This document shows positions 8,442 through 14,618 of a stretch of 21,076 bases of DNA, in pieces. Location: NCBI GenBank assembly GCA_964573995.1, contig CAZNLH010000037.1, positions 1-21,076 on the forward strand, given 5' to 3'. Position 1 is the first letter of the stretch. Each line of letters opens with the position of its first letter. Below the pieces are notes generated by a model. The model had not been told where the DNA came from. It saw only the letters and a program-made list of their open reading frames with translations, and did no database searches. This DNA comes from CAZNLH01 sp964573995. Its GTDB lineage: Bacteria > Gemmatimonadota > CAZMKB01 > CAZNLH01. The position numbers and the translations under genes were made by a program.

Positions 8442-9914
8442 ATGGAAAAAGGTCGCATAATCGGCACCGAGACGGAGTACGGGATCTTTGCGCATAACCC
8501 TGAGGGTTTTGACCCATTGACCAATTCCATCCTCCTGATCAACAGTTTCCCGATGCCGTACAAGGACGTCATCTGGGATTATTCGGAGGAGAGTCCCCTC
8601 TTCGACCTGCGAGGCTTCAAGGTCGAAGGAGAGGCCGAGATCCCGGATGAAGAGGAGAACCGGTCCATAAACCGTATCCTACCGAACGGCGGGAGGCTCT
8701 ATGTCGACTCAGCCCATCCCGAGTATTCCACGCCGGAGTGTCTTGACGCCCTCGAACTCGTGAAGTACGAGGCGGCCGGGACATTGATCGTCAACAGGGG
8801 CAGGGAGGAGGCCAACAAGATCACCAGCACGGACCTCATCCTTTATAAGAACAACATCGACAGCCGGGGCAACAGTTACGGGTACCACGAGAATTACCTC
8901 GTTTCCCGGGATATACCATTCCAGGTGATCGTCGACAACATGACCCCCTTCCTCGTCACGCGGCAGATATACTGTGGATCCGGCAAGGTAAACCCGGGCG
9001 GCAGGGACCACGACTGTCCGTTCCAGATCTCCCAACGTGCGGACACGATCGAGAAGCGGGTCGGCCTCGAGACCATGAACCGCCGGCCGATCATCAACAC
9101 ACGTGATGAGCCTCATGCTGATCGGGAGCGTTATCGTAGGTTGCACGTGATAGTAGGTGATTCGAACATGTCGGAGGTATCTACGTATTTGAAGGTGGGA
9201 TTGACGGCGTTGGTGTTGGGGGTATTGGAGGGTGGTGGTAGTTTTGGGATGGAGTTGGAGGATCCTGTGCGAGCGATACGGCAGGTATCTCGTGATCCTG
9301 GGTGTAGGGTGAGGGTGGGGTTGGTTGGTGGTCGTCGATTGACTGCGGTGGAGGTACAGCGTGAGTATTTGGATGTAGTGGATGGTTATTATCGTGGTAG
9401 TCGTCGTGGTGGAGTGGAGGATGATTTGATAGGTCGTTGGGGTAGGGTATTGGATGTATTGGGAGATGATCCGATGGGTTTGAGTCGTGAGGTGGACTGG
9501 GTGATCAAGAAGGGTTTGATGGAGGGGTACATGTCGCGCAGGGGTGTTGGATGGGATGATGAGAAGATCTCCATGATGGACCTCCAGTACCACGATATCC
9601 GGGAGGACAAGGGGCTTTATATGAAAATGTTAAGGAAAGGCCTGGTGGAGACGATCGTGCCGATGGAAGAGGTCCTCGATGCGGTCGGGAGGGCCCCGGA
9701 GGGCACAAGGGCATATTTCCGGGGTATGTGTCTCAAGAAGTTTCCTCACCGCGTATTTGGTGGCTCCTGGACATCCGTTCTGTTTTACATGAACGAGGGG
9801 AACATCAAGAGGGTACCCATGATGGAGCCCCTTCGCGGAAACAGGACCCTGACGGAGGAGTTGTTTCGACGCTCCGGATCGGTTGAAGATCTCCTGGATA
9901 ATTTGAGAGATTGA
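8442..9914 (+). CDS. dop: Pup deamidase/depupylase Dop
   Basis: Glutamine-synthetase-like enzyme that removes Pup from substrates and, in species with Pup-Gln, deamidates it; 490 residues. The N-terminus RIIGTETEYG supplies the Mg-binding Glu (E10). The Dop-specific loop region is present (WDYSEESPL...RGF, about 45-70), followed by GGRLYVDSAHPEYSTPEC with D89 at the catalytic Asp position. The C-terminus TRAYFRG and EPLRG are Dop-like. I chose ATG 8442 over ATG 8385 because Dop proteins start at this GTE motif and AGGGGG precedes it, whereas the 19-residue extension has no family counterpart. Residues 218-384 are identical to residues 190-356 of PafA and are encoded by an almost identical, C-poor DNA segment (see repeat). 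Its stop overlaps the ribosome-binding site of pup. Confidence 0.95.
   Translation: MEKGRIIGTETEYGIFAHNPEGFDPLTNSILLINSFPMPYKDVIWDYSEESPLFDLRGFKVEGEAEIPDEEENRSINRILPNGGRLYVDSAHPEYSTPECLDALELVKYEAAGTLIVNRGREEANKITSTDLILYKNNIDSRGNSYGYHENYLVSRDIPFQVIVDNMTPFLVTRQIYCGSGKVNPGGRDHDCPFQISQRADTIEKRVGLETMNRRPIINTRDEPHADRERYRRLHVIVGDSNMSEVSTYLKVGLTALVLGVLEGGGSFGMELEDPVRAIRQVSRDPGCRVRVGLVGGRRLTAVEVQREYLDVVDGYYRGSRRGGVEDDLIGRWGRVLDVLGDDPMGLSREVDWVIKKGLMEGYMSRRGVGWDDEKISMMDLQYHDIREDKGLYMKMLRKGLVETIVPMEEVLDAVGRAPEGTRAYFRGMCLKKFPHRVFGGSWTSVLFYMNEGNIKRVPMMEPLRGNRTLTEELFRRSGSVEDLLDNLRD
9093..9593 (+). repeat. 501-bp segment shared with pafA (dop copy)
   Basis: Direct repeat of 12171-12671 at an offset of 3078 bases, in the same reading frame. 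Reading base by base I find one difference (A at 9551, T at 12629), a silent glycine wobble. Identity stops abruptly at both ends: 9092 is C against G, and 9594 is G against A. The core from about 9102 to 9494 is G/T-rich and C-poor: I count 34 C in 360 bases (9121-9480) and only 6 in 120 (9361-9480). Codons from 9168 to 9494 never end in C. Confidence 0.97.
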
Positions 9915-9920
9915 AGGAGG
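9913..9920 (+). promoter_or_regulatory. strong ribosome-binding site for pup, deciding the ATG start
   Basis: GAAGGAGG lies eight bases before the ATG at 9929 and overlaps the dop stop codon. It rules against the in-frame TTG at 9911, which would lie upstream of the site. A near-perfect site fits the need for more Pup than enzyme. Confidence 0.8.
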
Positions 9921-9928
9921 ATCGGACC

Positions 9929-10126
9929 ATGAGCAGGCAGGAAAAAAGGTCAGGGGGAAGACGGCCCGAGAGAGAGAAGGAGGCGGAAGGCCACACCTCG
10001 AAGACAACCAAGAAGGGCGAGAAGCTCAAAAAGGACCTGGATGAATTGATCGATGAGATAGATGATGTCCTGGAGGAGAACGCTGAGGAGTTCGTGAAAA
10101 ATTATGTACAAAGAGGGGGTGAATGA
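9929..10126 (+). CDS. pup: prokaryotic ubiquitin-like protein Pup (GGE form)
   Basis: 65-residue protein tag that PafA joins through its C-terminal glutamate to lysines of target proteins. The N-terminal half is charged and disordered-looking (Arg/Lys/Glu/Gly-rich). The C-terminal half has the conserved helical Mpa-binding segment (LDELIDEIDDVLEENAEEFV) followed by NYVQRGGE. The final residue is Glu, not Gln, so no deamidation is needed before ligation. The TGA overlaps the prcB start (ATGA). The length and C-terminal block match Pup closely, and the location between dop and prcB is the canonical order. Confidence 0.97.
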   Translation: MSRQEKRSGGRRPEREKEAEGHTSKTTKKGEKLKKDLDELIDEIDDVLEENAEEFVKNYVQRGGE

Positions 10127-10923
10127 TATTGATCTCTCTGGAAGAGGCCGGTGAGTGCAGTTTTTTCAACATCATGATGAAATATTCACCGGAACTTCTG
10201 CCCAAGTACCGGACTCTGGAAGTCAATGCGGGTGATGGGAGGATCACAGTTCCGGAGGGAACAACGGTGCTGGCGCTGAAATACAGCGGTGGGGCCGTTG
10301 TCGCCGGAGACCGGATGGCCGTCGAGGGCTTTCACGTGTCCGACCGGCGAATCGAGAAGGTATACGAGGTCGACGATTCGACTATCATTGCCATCGCAGG
10401 GGCTGCGGGGCCGTGCATAGAACTCGTGAAACTGTTCAGGACCGAATTGGAGCACTACGAGAAGATCGAGGGGGTGCCCCTATCGCTGGAGGGAAAGGCA
10501 AACAAGTTGTCGCAGATGATCAAGGCCAACTTCCCCATGGCGTCCCAAGGGCTGGTAGTCATTCCACTCTTTATAGGTTACCACCTCAGCGCGGGTGAAG
10601 GAAAGATATACAAGTATGACGTGACTGGAGGGCGCTACGAGGAGATCGATTATCATGCCGTGGGCTCGGGGGGGCGGGATGCCCGGAATACCCTGAAAAA
10701 ATTGTACGAGTCGGGCATGTCCCGGGAGAAGGCGGTGGAAGTGGCCCTGGAGGCCCTCTTCGATGCCGCCGAAGAGGACCTGGGTACCGGTGGTCCCGAT
10801 TTTTACAGGGGAATCTTCCCTACCGTCAAGGTCCTATCTTCCGATGGGATAGTCGACCTCCAGGATGATCGGATCAAGGAGAAATACTCCGTGATATTCA
10901 AGGGGAAGGAGGGTAATAAGTGA
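10123..10923 (+). CDS. prcB: 20S proteasome beta subunit PrcB
   Basis: Catalytic N-terminal-nucleophile threonine protease subunit forming the two inner heptameric rings. 266 residues, with a 46-residue propeptide ending in Gly46 and the predicted autocleavage EG|TTVLALKY, which makes Thr47 the nucleophile. Counting from Thr47, the catalytic Asp17 (AGDR, D63) and Lys33 (RRIEKVY, K79) fall exactly where expected. The later GSGGRDA and TGGPDFYRGIFPT blocks match bacterial PrcB. ATG overlaps the pup stop, and AGAGGGGG lies five bases upstream. It ends overlapping the GTG of prcA, so beta and alpha subunits are translationally coupled. Confidence 0.98.
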   Translation: MILISLEEAGECSFFNIMMKYSPELLPKYRTLEVNAGDGRITVPEGTTVLALKYSGGAVVAGDRMAVEGFHVSDRRIEKVYEVDDSTIIAIAGAAGPCIELVKLFRTELEHYEKIEGVPLSLEGKANKLSQMIKANFPMASQGLVVIPLFIGYHLSAGEGKIYKYDVTGGRYEEIDYHAVGSGGRDARNTLKKLYESGMSREKAVEVALEALFDAAEEDLGTGGPDFYRGIFPTVKVLSSDGIVDLQDDRIKEKYSVIFKGKEGNK

Positions 10924-11600
10924 CCATGCCCTATTATGTATCCCCCGAAAGGATAATGCGGGACAAGGCGGAGTATGCCCGTAAGGGGATTGCCCGCGGC
11001 AAATCCATCATAGCCTTGGATTGTACCGACGGGATCCTCATGGTTGCGGAGAACCCGAGCCGCTCACTGAACAAGATATCCGAGATCTATGACCGGATAG
11101 CCTTCGCAGGTGCCGGCAAGTACAGCGAGTACGAGAGCCTGAGGAAAGCGGGAATCAAACACGCCGACCTCAAGGGTTATGCCTACGGGAGGGAAGACGT
11201 CACGGCCGTTTCCCTGGCGAACGCGTATTCACAGACCATAGGTGACATCTTCAGCCAGGCGGTCAAGCCGCTCGAAGTCGAGATCCTCCTGGTACAAATC
11301 AATGAGGCCAAGGAGAACGAGATATATCGCATCTCCTTCGACGGCAGCCTCTCCGATGAAAAGGGATATGCCGCGATAGGGGGACGTTCAGACGAGATCC
11401 AGCGTTGTCTCAGTGAACGATACCGGGTCGAGATGAGCCTGGGAGACGCCCTGAAACTCGCCTGCGAGTGCATCCAGGCGGTAGGCAATTCAGAAGTCGA
11501 CCTCGACAACCTCGAGGTGGCCTTGCTGGACAAGAATCGTTGTGACAGGCACTTTCGAAGATTGATATGTGATGAACTGAAGGTCCTCCGAGAGGATTGA
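10920..11600 (+). CDS. prcA: 20S proteasome alpha subunit PrcA
   Basis: Non-catalytic outer-ring subunit that gates substrate entry and docks Mpa through its C-terminal tail. 226 residues. The N-terminus (MTMPYYVSPERIM) matches PrcA of mycobacteria residue for residue in spacing, which supports the GTG at 10920 rather than the ATG at 10926; GGAAGGAGG ends six bases before the GTG. The signature ARKGIARGKS...VAENPSRSLNKISEIYDRI is alpha-subunit-specific, and no N-terminal Thr nucleophile is present. The GTG overlaps the prcB stop, and pafA starts three bases after its TGA. Confidence 0.98.
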   Translation: MTMPYYVSPERIMRDKAEYARKGIARGKSIIALDCTDGILMVAENPSRSLNKISEIYDRIAFAGAGKYSEYESLRKAGIKHADLKGYAYGREDVTAVSLANAYSQTIGDIFSQAVKPLEVEILLVQINEAKENEIYRISFDGSLSDEKGYAAIGGRSDEIQRCLSERYRVEMSLGDALKLACECIQAVGNSEVDLDNLEVALLDKNRCDRHFRRLICDELKVLRED

Positions 11601-11603
11601 CAC

Positions 11604-12956
11604 TTGAAGCGGCGCATTTATGGGTTGGAGACGGAATATGGACTCCTGTTCAATTCCAGCGGTCTGACCAACCTGCCGCCGGAGAGCGCCCTCCTTTACC
11701 TCTTTGAAAACCTCTTCTCGCGGCAGAGCCGGACAAACATCTTCCTCCAGAACGGCGCGAGGCTCTACCAGGATACCGGGTGCCATCCCGAATACGCGAC
11801 GCCGGAGTGTGACGACATACTCGAGTTGATCACTCACGACAAGGCGGGCGAAAGGATCCTGGAATCCCTCATCGAGTCGGCTGAAAAGAAGTTGAGGCGC
11901 GAGGGTGTGCGGGGCCGTATCTTCATCTTCAAGAACAACACCGATTCGGTGGGCAATACGTATGGCTGCCATGAAAATTACCTGATCCGGCGCAACGTGG
12001 ACTTTCAGAGGATTGCCGATGAACTGATCCCCTTCCTCGTCACACGGCAGGTCTATTGCGGTTCGGGGAGGATCCTCAAGACGAGCGCCGGCTACCGTTA
12101 TTTCATATCCCAGCGTGCACAACACATCTACCAGAAGGTGTCTGGGGCCACGACGAGTTCCAGGTCGGTGATCAACACACGTGATGAGCCTCATGCTGAT
12201 CGGGAGCGTTATCGTAGGTTGCACGTGATAGTAGGTGATTCGAACATGTCGGAGGTATCTACGTATTTGAAGGTGGGATTGACGGCGTTGGTGTTGGGGG
12301 TATTGGAGGGTGGTGGTAGTTTTGGGATGGAGTTGGAGGATCCTGTGCGAGCGATACGGCAGGTATCTCGTGATCCTGGGTGTAGGGTGAGGGTGGGGTT
12401 GGTTGGTGGTCGTCGATTGACTGCGGTGGAGGTACAGCGTGAGTATTTGGATGTAGTGGATGGTTATTATCGTGGTAGTCGTCGTGGTGGAGTGGAGGAT
12501 GATTTGATAGGTCGTTGGGGTAGGGTATTGGATGTATTGGGAGATGATCCGATGGGTTTGAGTCGTGAGGTGGACTGGGTGATCAAGAAGGGTTTGATGG
12601 AGGGGTACATGTCGCGCAGGGGTGTTGGTTGGGATGATGAGAAGATCTCCATGATGGACCTCCAGTACCACAACATCAGCCACAAGACGGGCCTCTACTA
12701 TCTGGCCGAGAGGAGGGGCATGGTGGAGCGAGAGATCGATGAAGAAGCGGTGAAAAGGGCGATCGAGAGCCCGCCCCAGACGACCAGGGCCAAGATCAGG
12801 GGAGACTTTGTCAGGGAGGCCAACCGGCTCAAGAAGTCATACAGTGTCGACTGGGGCTACCTGAAACTGAACGGCCACTTCCAGAAGACGGTGATCTGCA
12901 AGGACCCGTTCCGCTCCCACGATCCCAGGGTGGATCGGATGATCGACTCGTTCTGA
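11604..12956 (+). CDS. pafA: Pup-protein ligase PafA
   Basis: ATP-dependent ligase that phosphorylates the C-terminal Glu of Pup and joins it to substrate lysines; glutamine-synthetase fold, 450 residues. It starts at TTG 11604 (MKRRIYGLETEYG, Mg-binding E9) with GAGAGGA seven bases upstream. Catalytic Asp is D57 in GARLYQDTGCHPEYATPEC; the short spacing before it, without a Dop loop, identifies it as the ligase. LFKNNTDSVGNTYGCHENYL and the C-terminal TTRAKIRG...VCKDPFRSHDPRV are PafA hallmarks. Residues 190-356 are identical to Dop 218-384 and lie in a DNA segment of alien composition. It is the last gene of the operon; I see no convincing intrinsic terminator in the 41 bases before the next promoter. 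Confidence 0.96.
   Translation: MKRRIYGLETEYGLLFNSSGLTNLPPESALLYLFENLFSRQSRTNIFLQNGARLYQDTGCHPEYATPECDDILELITHDKAGERILESLIESAEKKLRREGVRGRIFIFKNNTDSVGNTYGCHENYLIRRNVDFQRIADELIPFLVTRQVYCGSGRILKTSAGYRYFISQRAQHIYQKVSGATTSSRSVINTRDEPHADRERYRRLHVIVGDSNMSEVSTYLKVGLTALVLGVLEGGGSFGMELEDPVRAIRQVSRDPGCRVRVGLVGGRRLTAVEVQREYLDVVDGYYRGSRRGGVEDDLIGRWGRVLDVLGDDPMGLSREVDWVIKKGLMEGYMSRRGVGWDDEKISMMDLQYHNISHKTGLYYLAERRGMVEREIDEEAVKRAIESPPQTTRAKIRGDFVREANRLKKSYSVDWGYLKLNGHFQKTVICKDPFRSHDPRVDRMIDSF
12171..12671 (+). repeat. 501-bp segment shared with dop (pafA copy)
   Basis: Partner of 9093-9593, in the same frame and with the same C-depleted core. Flanks revert at once to PafA-specific sequence on both sides (SRSV before, HNISHKTG after). 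The 3' end of the repeat, corresponding to dop 9495-9593, has normal C content, so the identical tract is about 100 bases longer than the C-poor core on that side. Confidence 0.97.
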
Positions 12957-12997
12957 TGCACTTATGAATCCGCATCCATTATCTCACCATGATCCAC

Positions 12998-13027
12998 TTG
13001 ACAACGGCGCGTGCCTTGTGGTATTAT
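12998..13027 (+). promoter_or_regulatory. strong sigma70-type promoter
   Basis: Perfect TTGACA (12998-13003), an 18-base spacer and TATTAT (13022-13027) with an extended -10 TGG. Transcription should start near 13034, giving a leader of about 105 bases before the ATG at 13140. Confidence 0.75.
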
Positions 13028-13033
13028 CCTTGA

Positions 13034-13107
13034 GGCAGCGGGAAGAGAAAAGGGACTTCCCGTCGAGCGGAGACGGCTTCCCGATTACCGGGCCGTCCGG
13101 TCTTTTG
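13034..13107 (+). promoter_or_regulatory. structured 5' leader with mutually exclusive hairpins
   Basis: CGGGAAG (13039-13045) pairs with CTTCCCG (13056-13062). The same GGGAAG can instead pair with a second CTTCCC at 13077-13082. GACGGC (13072-13077) pairs with GCCGTC (13092-13097), whereas ACCGG (13087-13091) can pair with CCGGT (13097-13101), which is followed by CTTTT. This resembles a terminator/antiterminator choice. I do not recognise a known riboswitch class. Confidence 0.35.
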
Positions 13108-13139
13108 TCCTACTAATCCATTAACTGGAGGATCTTCAA

Positions 13140-14393
13140 ATGCTTCGAGACGCTCACCTGCGGAGGCTGGTTTGGGCCGCCGCCGGTATCTTACTGTTCT
13201 TTTACGGAACGAATATCCCCCTGGACGCCGCAAGCCCGGTGACCCAGACCCACACCGTCCTCTGCGAGTACGGGACGGCGACCTGGTGCGGGTATTGCAA
13301 GTACGGGCACCATGCCCTGCGGCAGATCTGGCAGGACGGACTGTATGACTTCTACTACGTCTCGCTGGTCGATGACAGGGATACCCATGCCGCTGCCAGG
13401 GTCAACGAGTACAACCTGTACGGCTTTCCCACCGCTTACTTCGACGGGGGGTACCGGGTGGACGTCGGGGCCTATACCAATTACAGCCAGCAGCAGTCGT
13501 GGTACGAGGCGACGATCAGCCAGTGCGGGAACCGCGCCGTGCCCAACATCGACGTGACCGTCACGGCGGACTGGGTCGGCGATGCCACGCTCGCGATCGA
13601 CGCGACGGTGCTGAACAACGAGGCGACCCAGTACGACGGGCATATCCGGGTCTACGTCACCGAGAACGAGTCGTCCATGGGCTGGCACGACACTGCAGGC
13701 GACCCCTATACATTCGCCTTCCTCGACTACGCCTTCAACCAGGACATCTCGATTGCACCTGGCGGCACCTGGACCGGGTCCGTGACGTGGGACGGGCACA
13801 ATTACAACGACGGGCACGGCAACGACTTCGGCAAGATAACGCCTAACAACATCACGGTCATCGCGGGGGTCTTCAACTCGCAATGGCACCAGGGCTATTC
13901 CAACCCGCCTTACGGGAACCCCTTCGACGCCTACTACGTCGACGAGTCGACCGGCGCGAGCCCGACGATCTCCGAACTTATCGTCGATGACGCGCACGAC
14001 CAGTTCATCACCTACCAGGGCGGGCCCTGGGACACGATCAACTACCCCGACGCCGAGCAGGGCAGCACCCACTACATCCGGCCCGGGACGGGGAGCAACA
14101 TAGTTGCGTGGGAGGTCGACCAGATCATCACCCCGGGGACCTACGACGTCTATACCTGGAAGTTCGACCACCCCTGGTCGAGCCAGATGGCCACCAACGC
14201 ACCCTTCATCATCAAGGACAAGAACGGGATTGCGGGGATCGTCCAGGTCGACCAGTCGACTGCTGGCGACGAATGGGTCTATCTCGGAAGTTACCAGTTC
14301 GACAACAGCAGCGCACAAGGTGTCGGCCTTTCGGACAACGCCGACGGTATAGTGGCGGCAGACGCCATCAAGTTGGTCTATACGGGACCATGA
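13140..14393 (+). CDS. exported thioredoxin-fold protein with C-terminal golvesin-like domain
   Basis: 417-residue exported protein. A hydrophobic segment at about 10-30 (LVWAAAGILLFFYG...DAAS) looks like a signal peptide. It is followed by a thioredoxin-like domain with a CxxC at C50-C53 (ATWCGYCKYG), then GFPTAYFDGG, which resembles the cis-Pro region of Omp28-type secreted thioredoxin-fold proteins. A beta-rich middle (about 135-265) follows. The last 140 residues (VDDAHDQF...VDQSTAGDEWVYLGSYQFD...LSDNADGIVAADAIKLV) match the pattern of golvesin/xanthan-lyase C-terminal beta-sandwich domains. ATG 13140 has a GGAGG eight bases upstream. It could be a secreted disulfide-active or surface-binding protein; the substrate is unknown. 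The gene is bounded by its own promoter and terminator and is therefore monocistronic. Confidence 0.75.
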   Translation: MLRDAHLRRLVWAAAGILLFFYGTNIPLDAASPVTQTHTVLCEYGTATWCGYCKYGHHALRQIWQDGLYDFYYVSLVDDRDTHAAARVNEYNLYGFPTAYFDGGYRVDVGAYTNYSQQQSWYEATISQCGNRAVPNIDVTVTADWVGDATLAIDATVLNNEATQYDGHIRVYVTENESSMGWHDTAGDPYTFAFLDYAFNQDISIAPGGTWTGSVTWDGHNYNDGHGNDFGKITPNNITVIAGVFNSQWHQGYSNPPYGNPFDAYYVDESTGASPTISELIVDDAHDQFITYQGGPWDTINYPDAEQGSTHYIRPGTGSNIVAWEVDQIITPGTYDVYTWKFDHPWSSQMATNAPFIIKDKNGIAGIVQVDQSTAGDEWVYLGSYQFDNSSAQGVGLSDNADGIVAADAIKLVYTGP

Positions 14394-14432
14394 CGTAAGG
14401 CATGCGGGAATAGCCGTCTTTACGGTCACCAT

Positions 14433-14461
14433 GGGAGGGGAGGGTATCCCCTCCCTGTTTT
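14433..14461 (+). terminator. intrinsic terminator after the golvesin-domain gene
   Basis: Nine-base-pair stem (14433-14441 with 14447-14455, GGGAGGGGA/TCCCCTCCC), a five-base loop and a T-rich tail TGTTTTATT. It sits 40 bases past the stop and abuts the next promoter. Confidence 0.9.
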
Positions 14462-14462
14462 A

Positions 14463-14491
14463 TTGCCTTTTTTCCTCCTTTGTGCTATAAT
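14463..14491 (+). promoter_or_regulatory. sigma70-type extended -10 promoter for the hydrolase gene
   Basis: TTGCCT (14463-14468), a 17-base spacer and perfect TATAAT (14486-14491) with TGC extended -10. The roughly 120-base leader contains a small GC hairpin (CGGCG-GGGAT-CGCCG) and no convincing gene. Confidence 0.7.
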
Positions 14492-14618
14492 GTCAATGCT
14501 GGTTGGTAAAGGAGTGCCTGAAGCATGCTGCCGCTCCCCGGCATGTTGACGACCGGCGGGGATCGCCGAACCGTCGGGCGGCGCTTGAGGTCGCAATCGA
14601 ACCTTTTCTGGATACGTT

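Noticed and set aside
8709..9593. Long minus-strand open frame antisense to dop (and its twin 11490-12683 antisense to pafA) with Thr/His/Ile-rich low-complexity sequence
   Set aside because: It is the shadow of the C-depleted coding strand, whose complement is G-poor and forms few stops. It has no family motif or ribosome-binding site, and the plus-strand genes are certain.
9093..12671. Intein, group I/II intron or insertion sequence as explanation of the dop/pafA repeat
   Set aside because: The repeated segment aligns to the normal middle of both family proteins (INTRDEPHAD onward) with no extra residues, terminal inverted repeats, transposase, endonuclease or splice motifs.
9093..12671. 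Diversity-generating retroelement template/variable repeat pair
   Set aside because: No reverse transcriptase in the window, and the two copies do not differ at adenines; they are almost identical.
12955..12976. GATGC...GCATC inverted repeat after pafA as terminator
   Set aside because: Five-base stem, 12-base loop and no T-run.
13191..14432. 413-residue minus-strand open frame
   Set aside because: Opposite the well-supported thioredoxin/golvesin gene; Val/Asp/Arg-rich, typical of GC-rich antisense, and it would run through the terminator hairpin.
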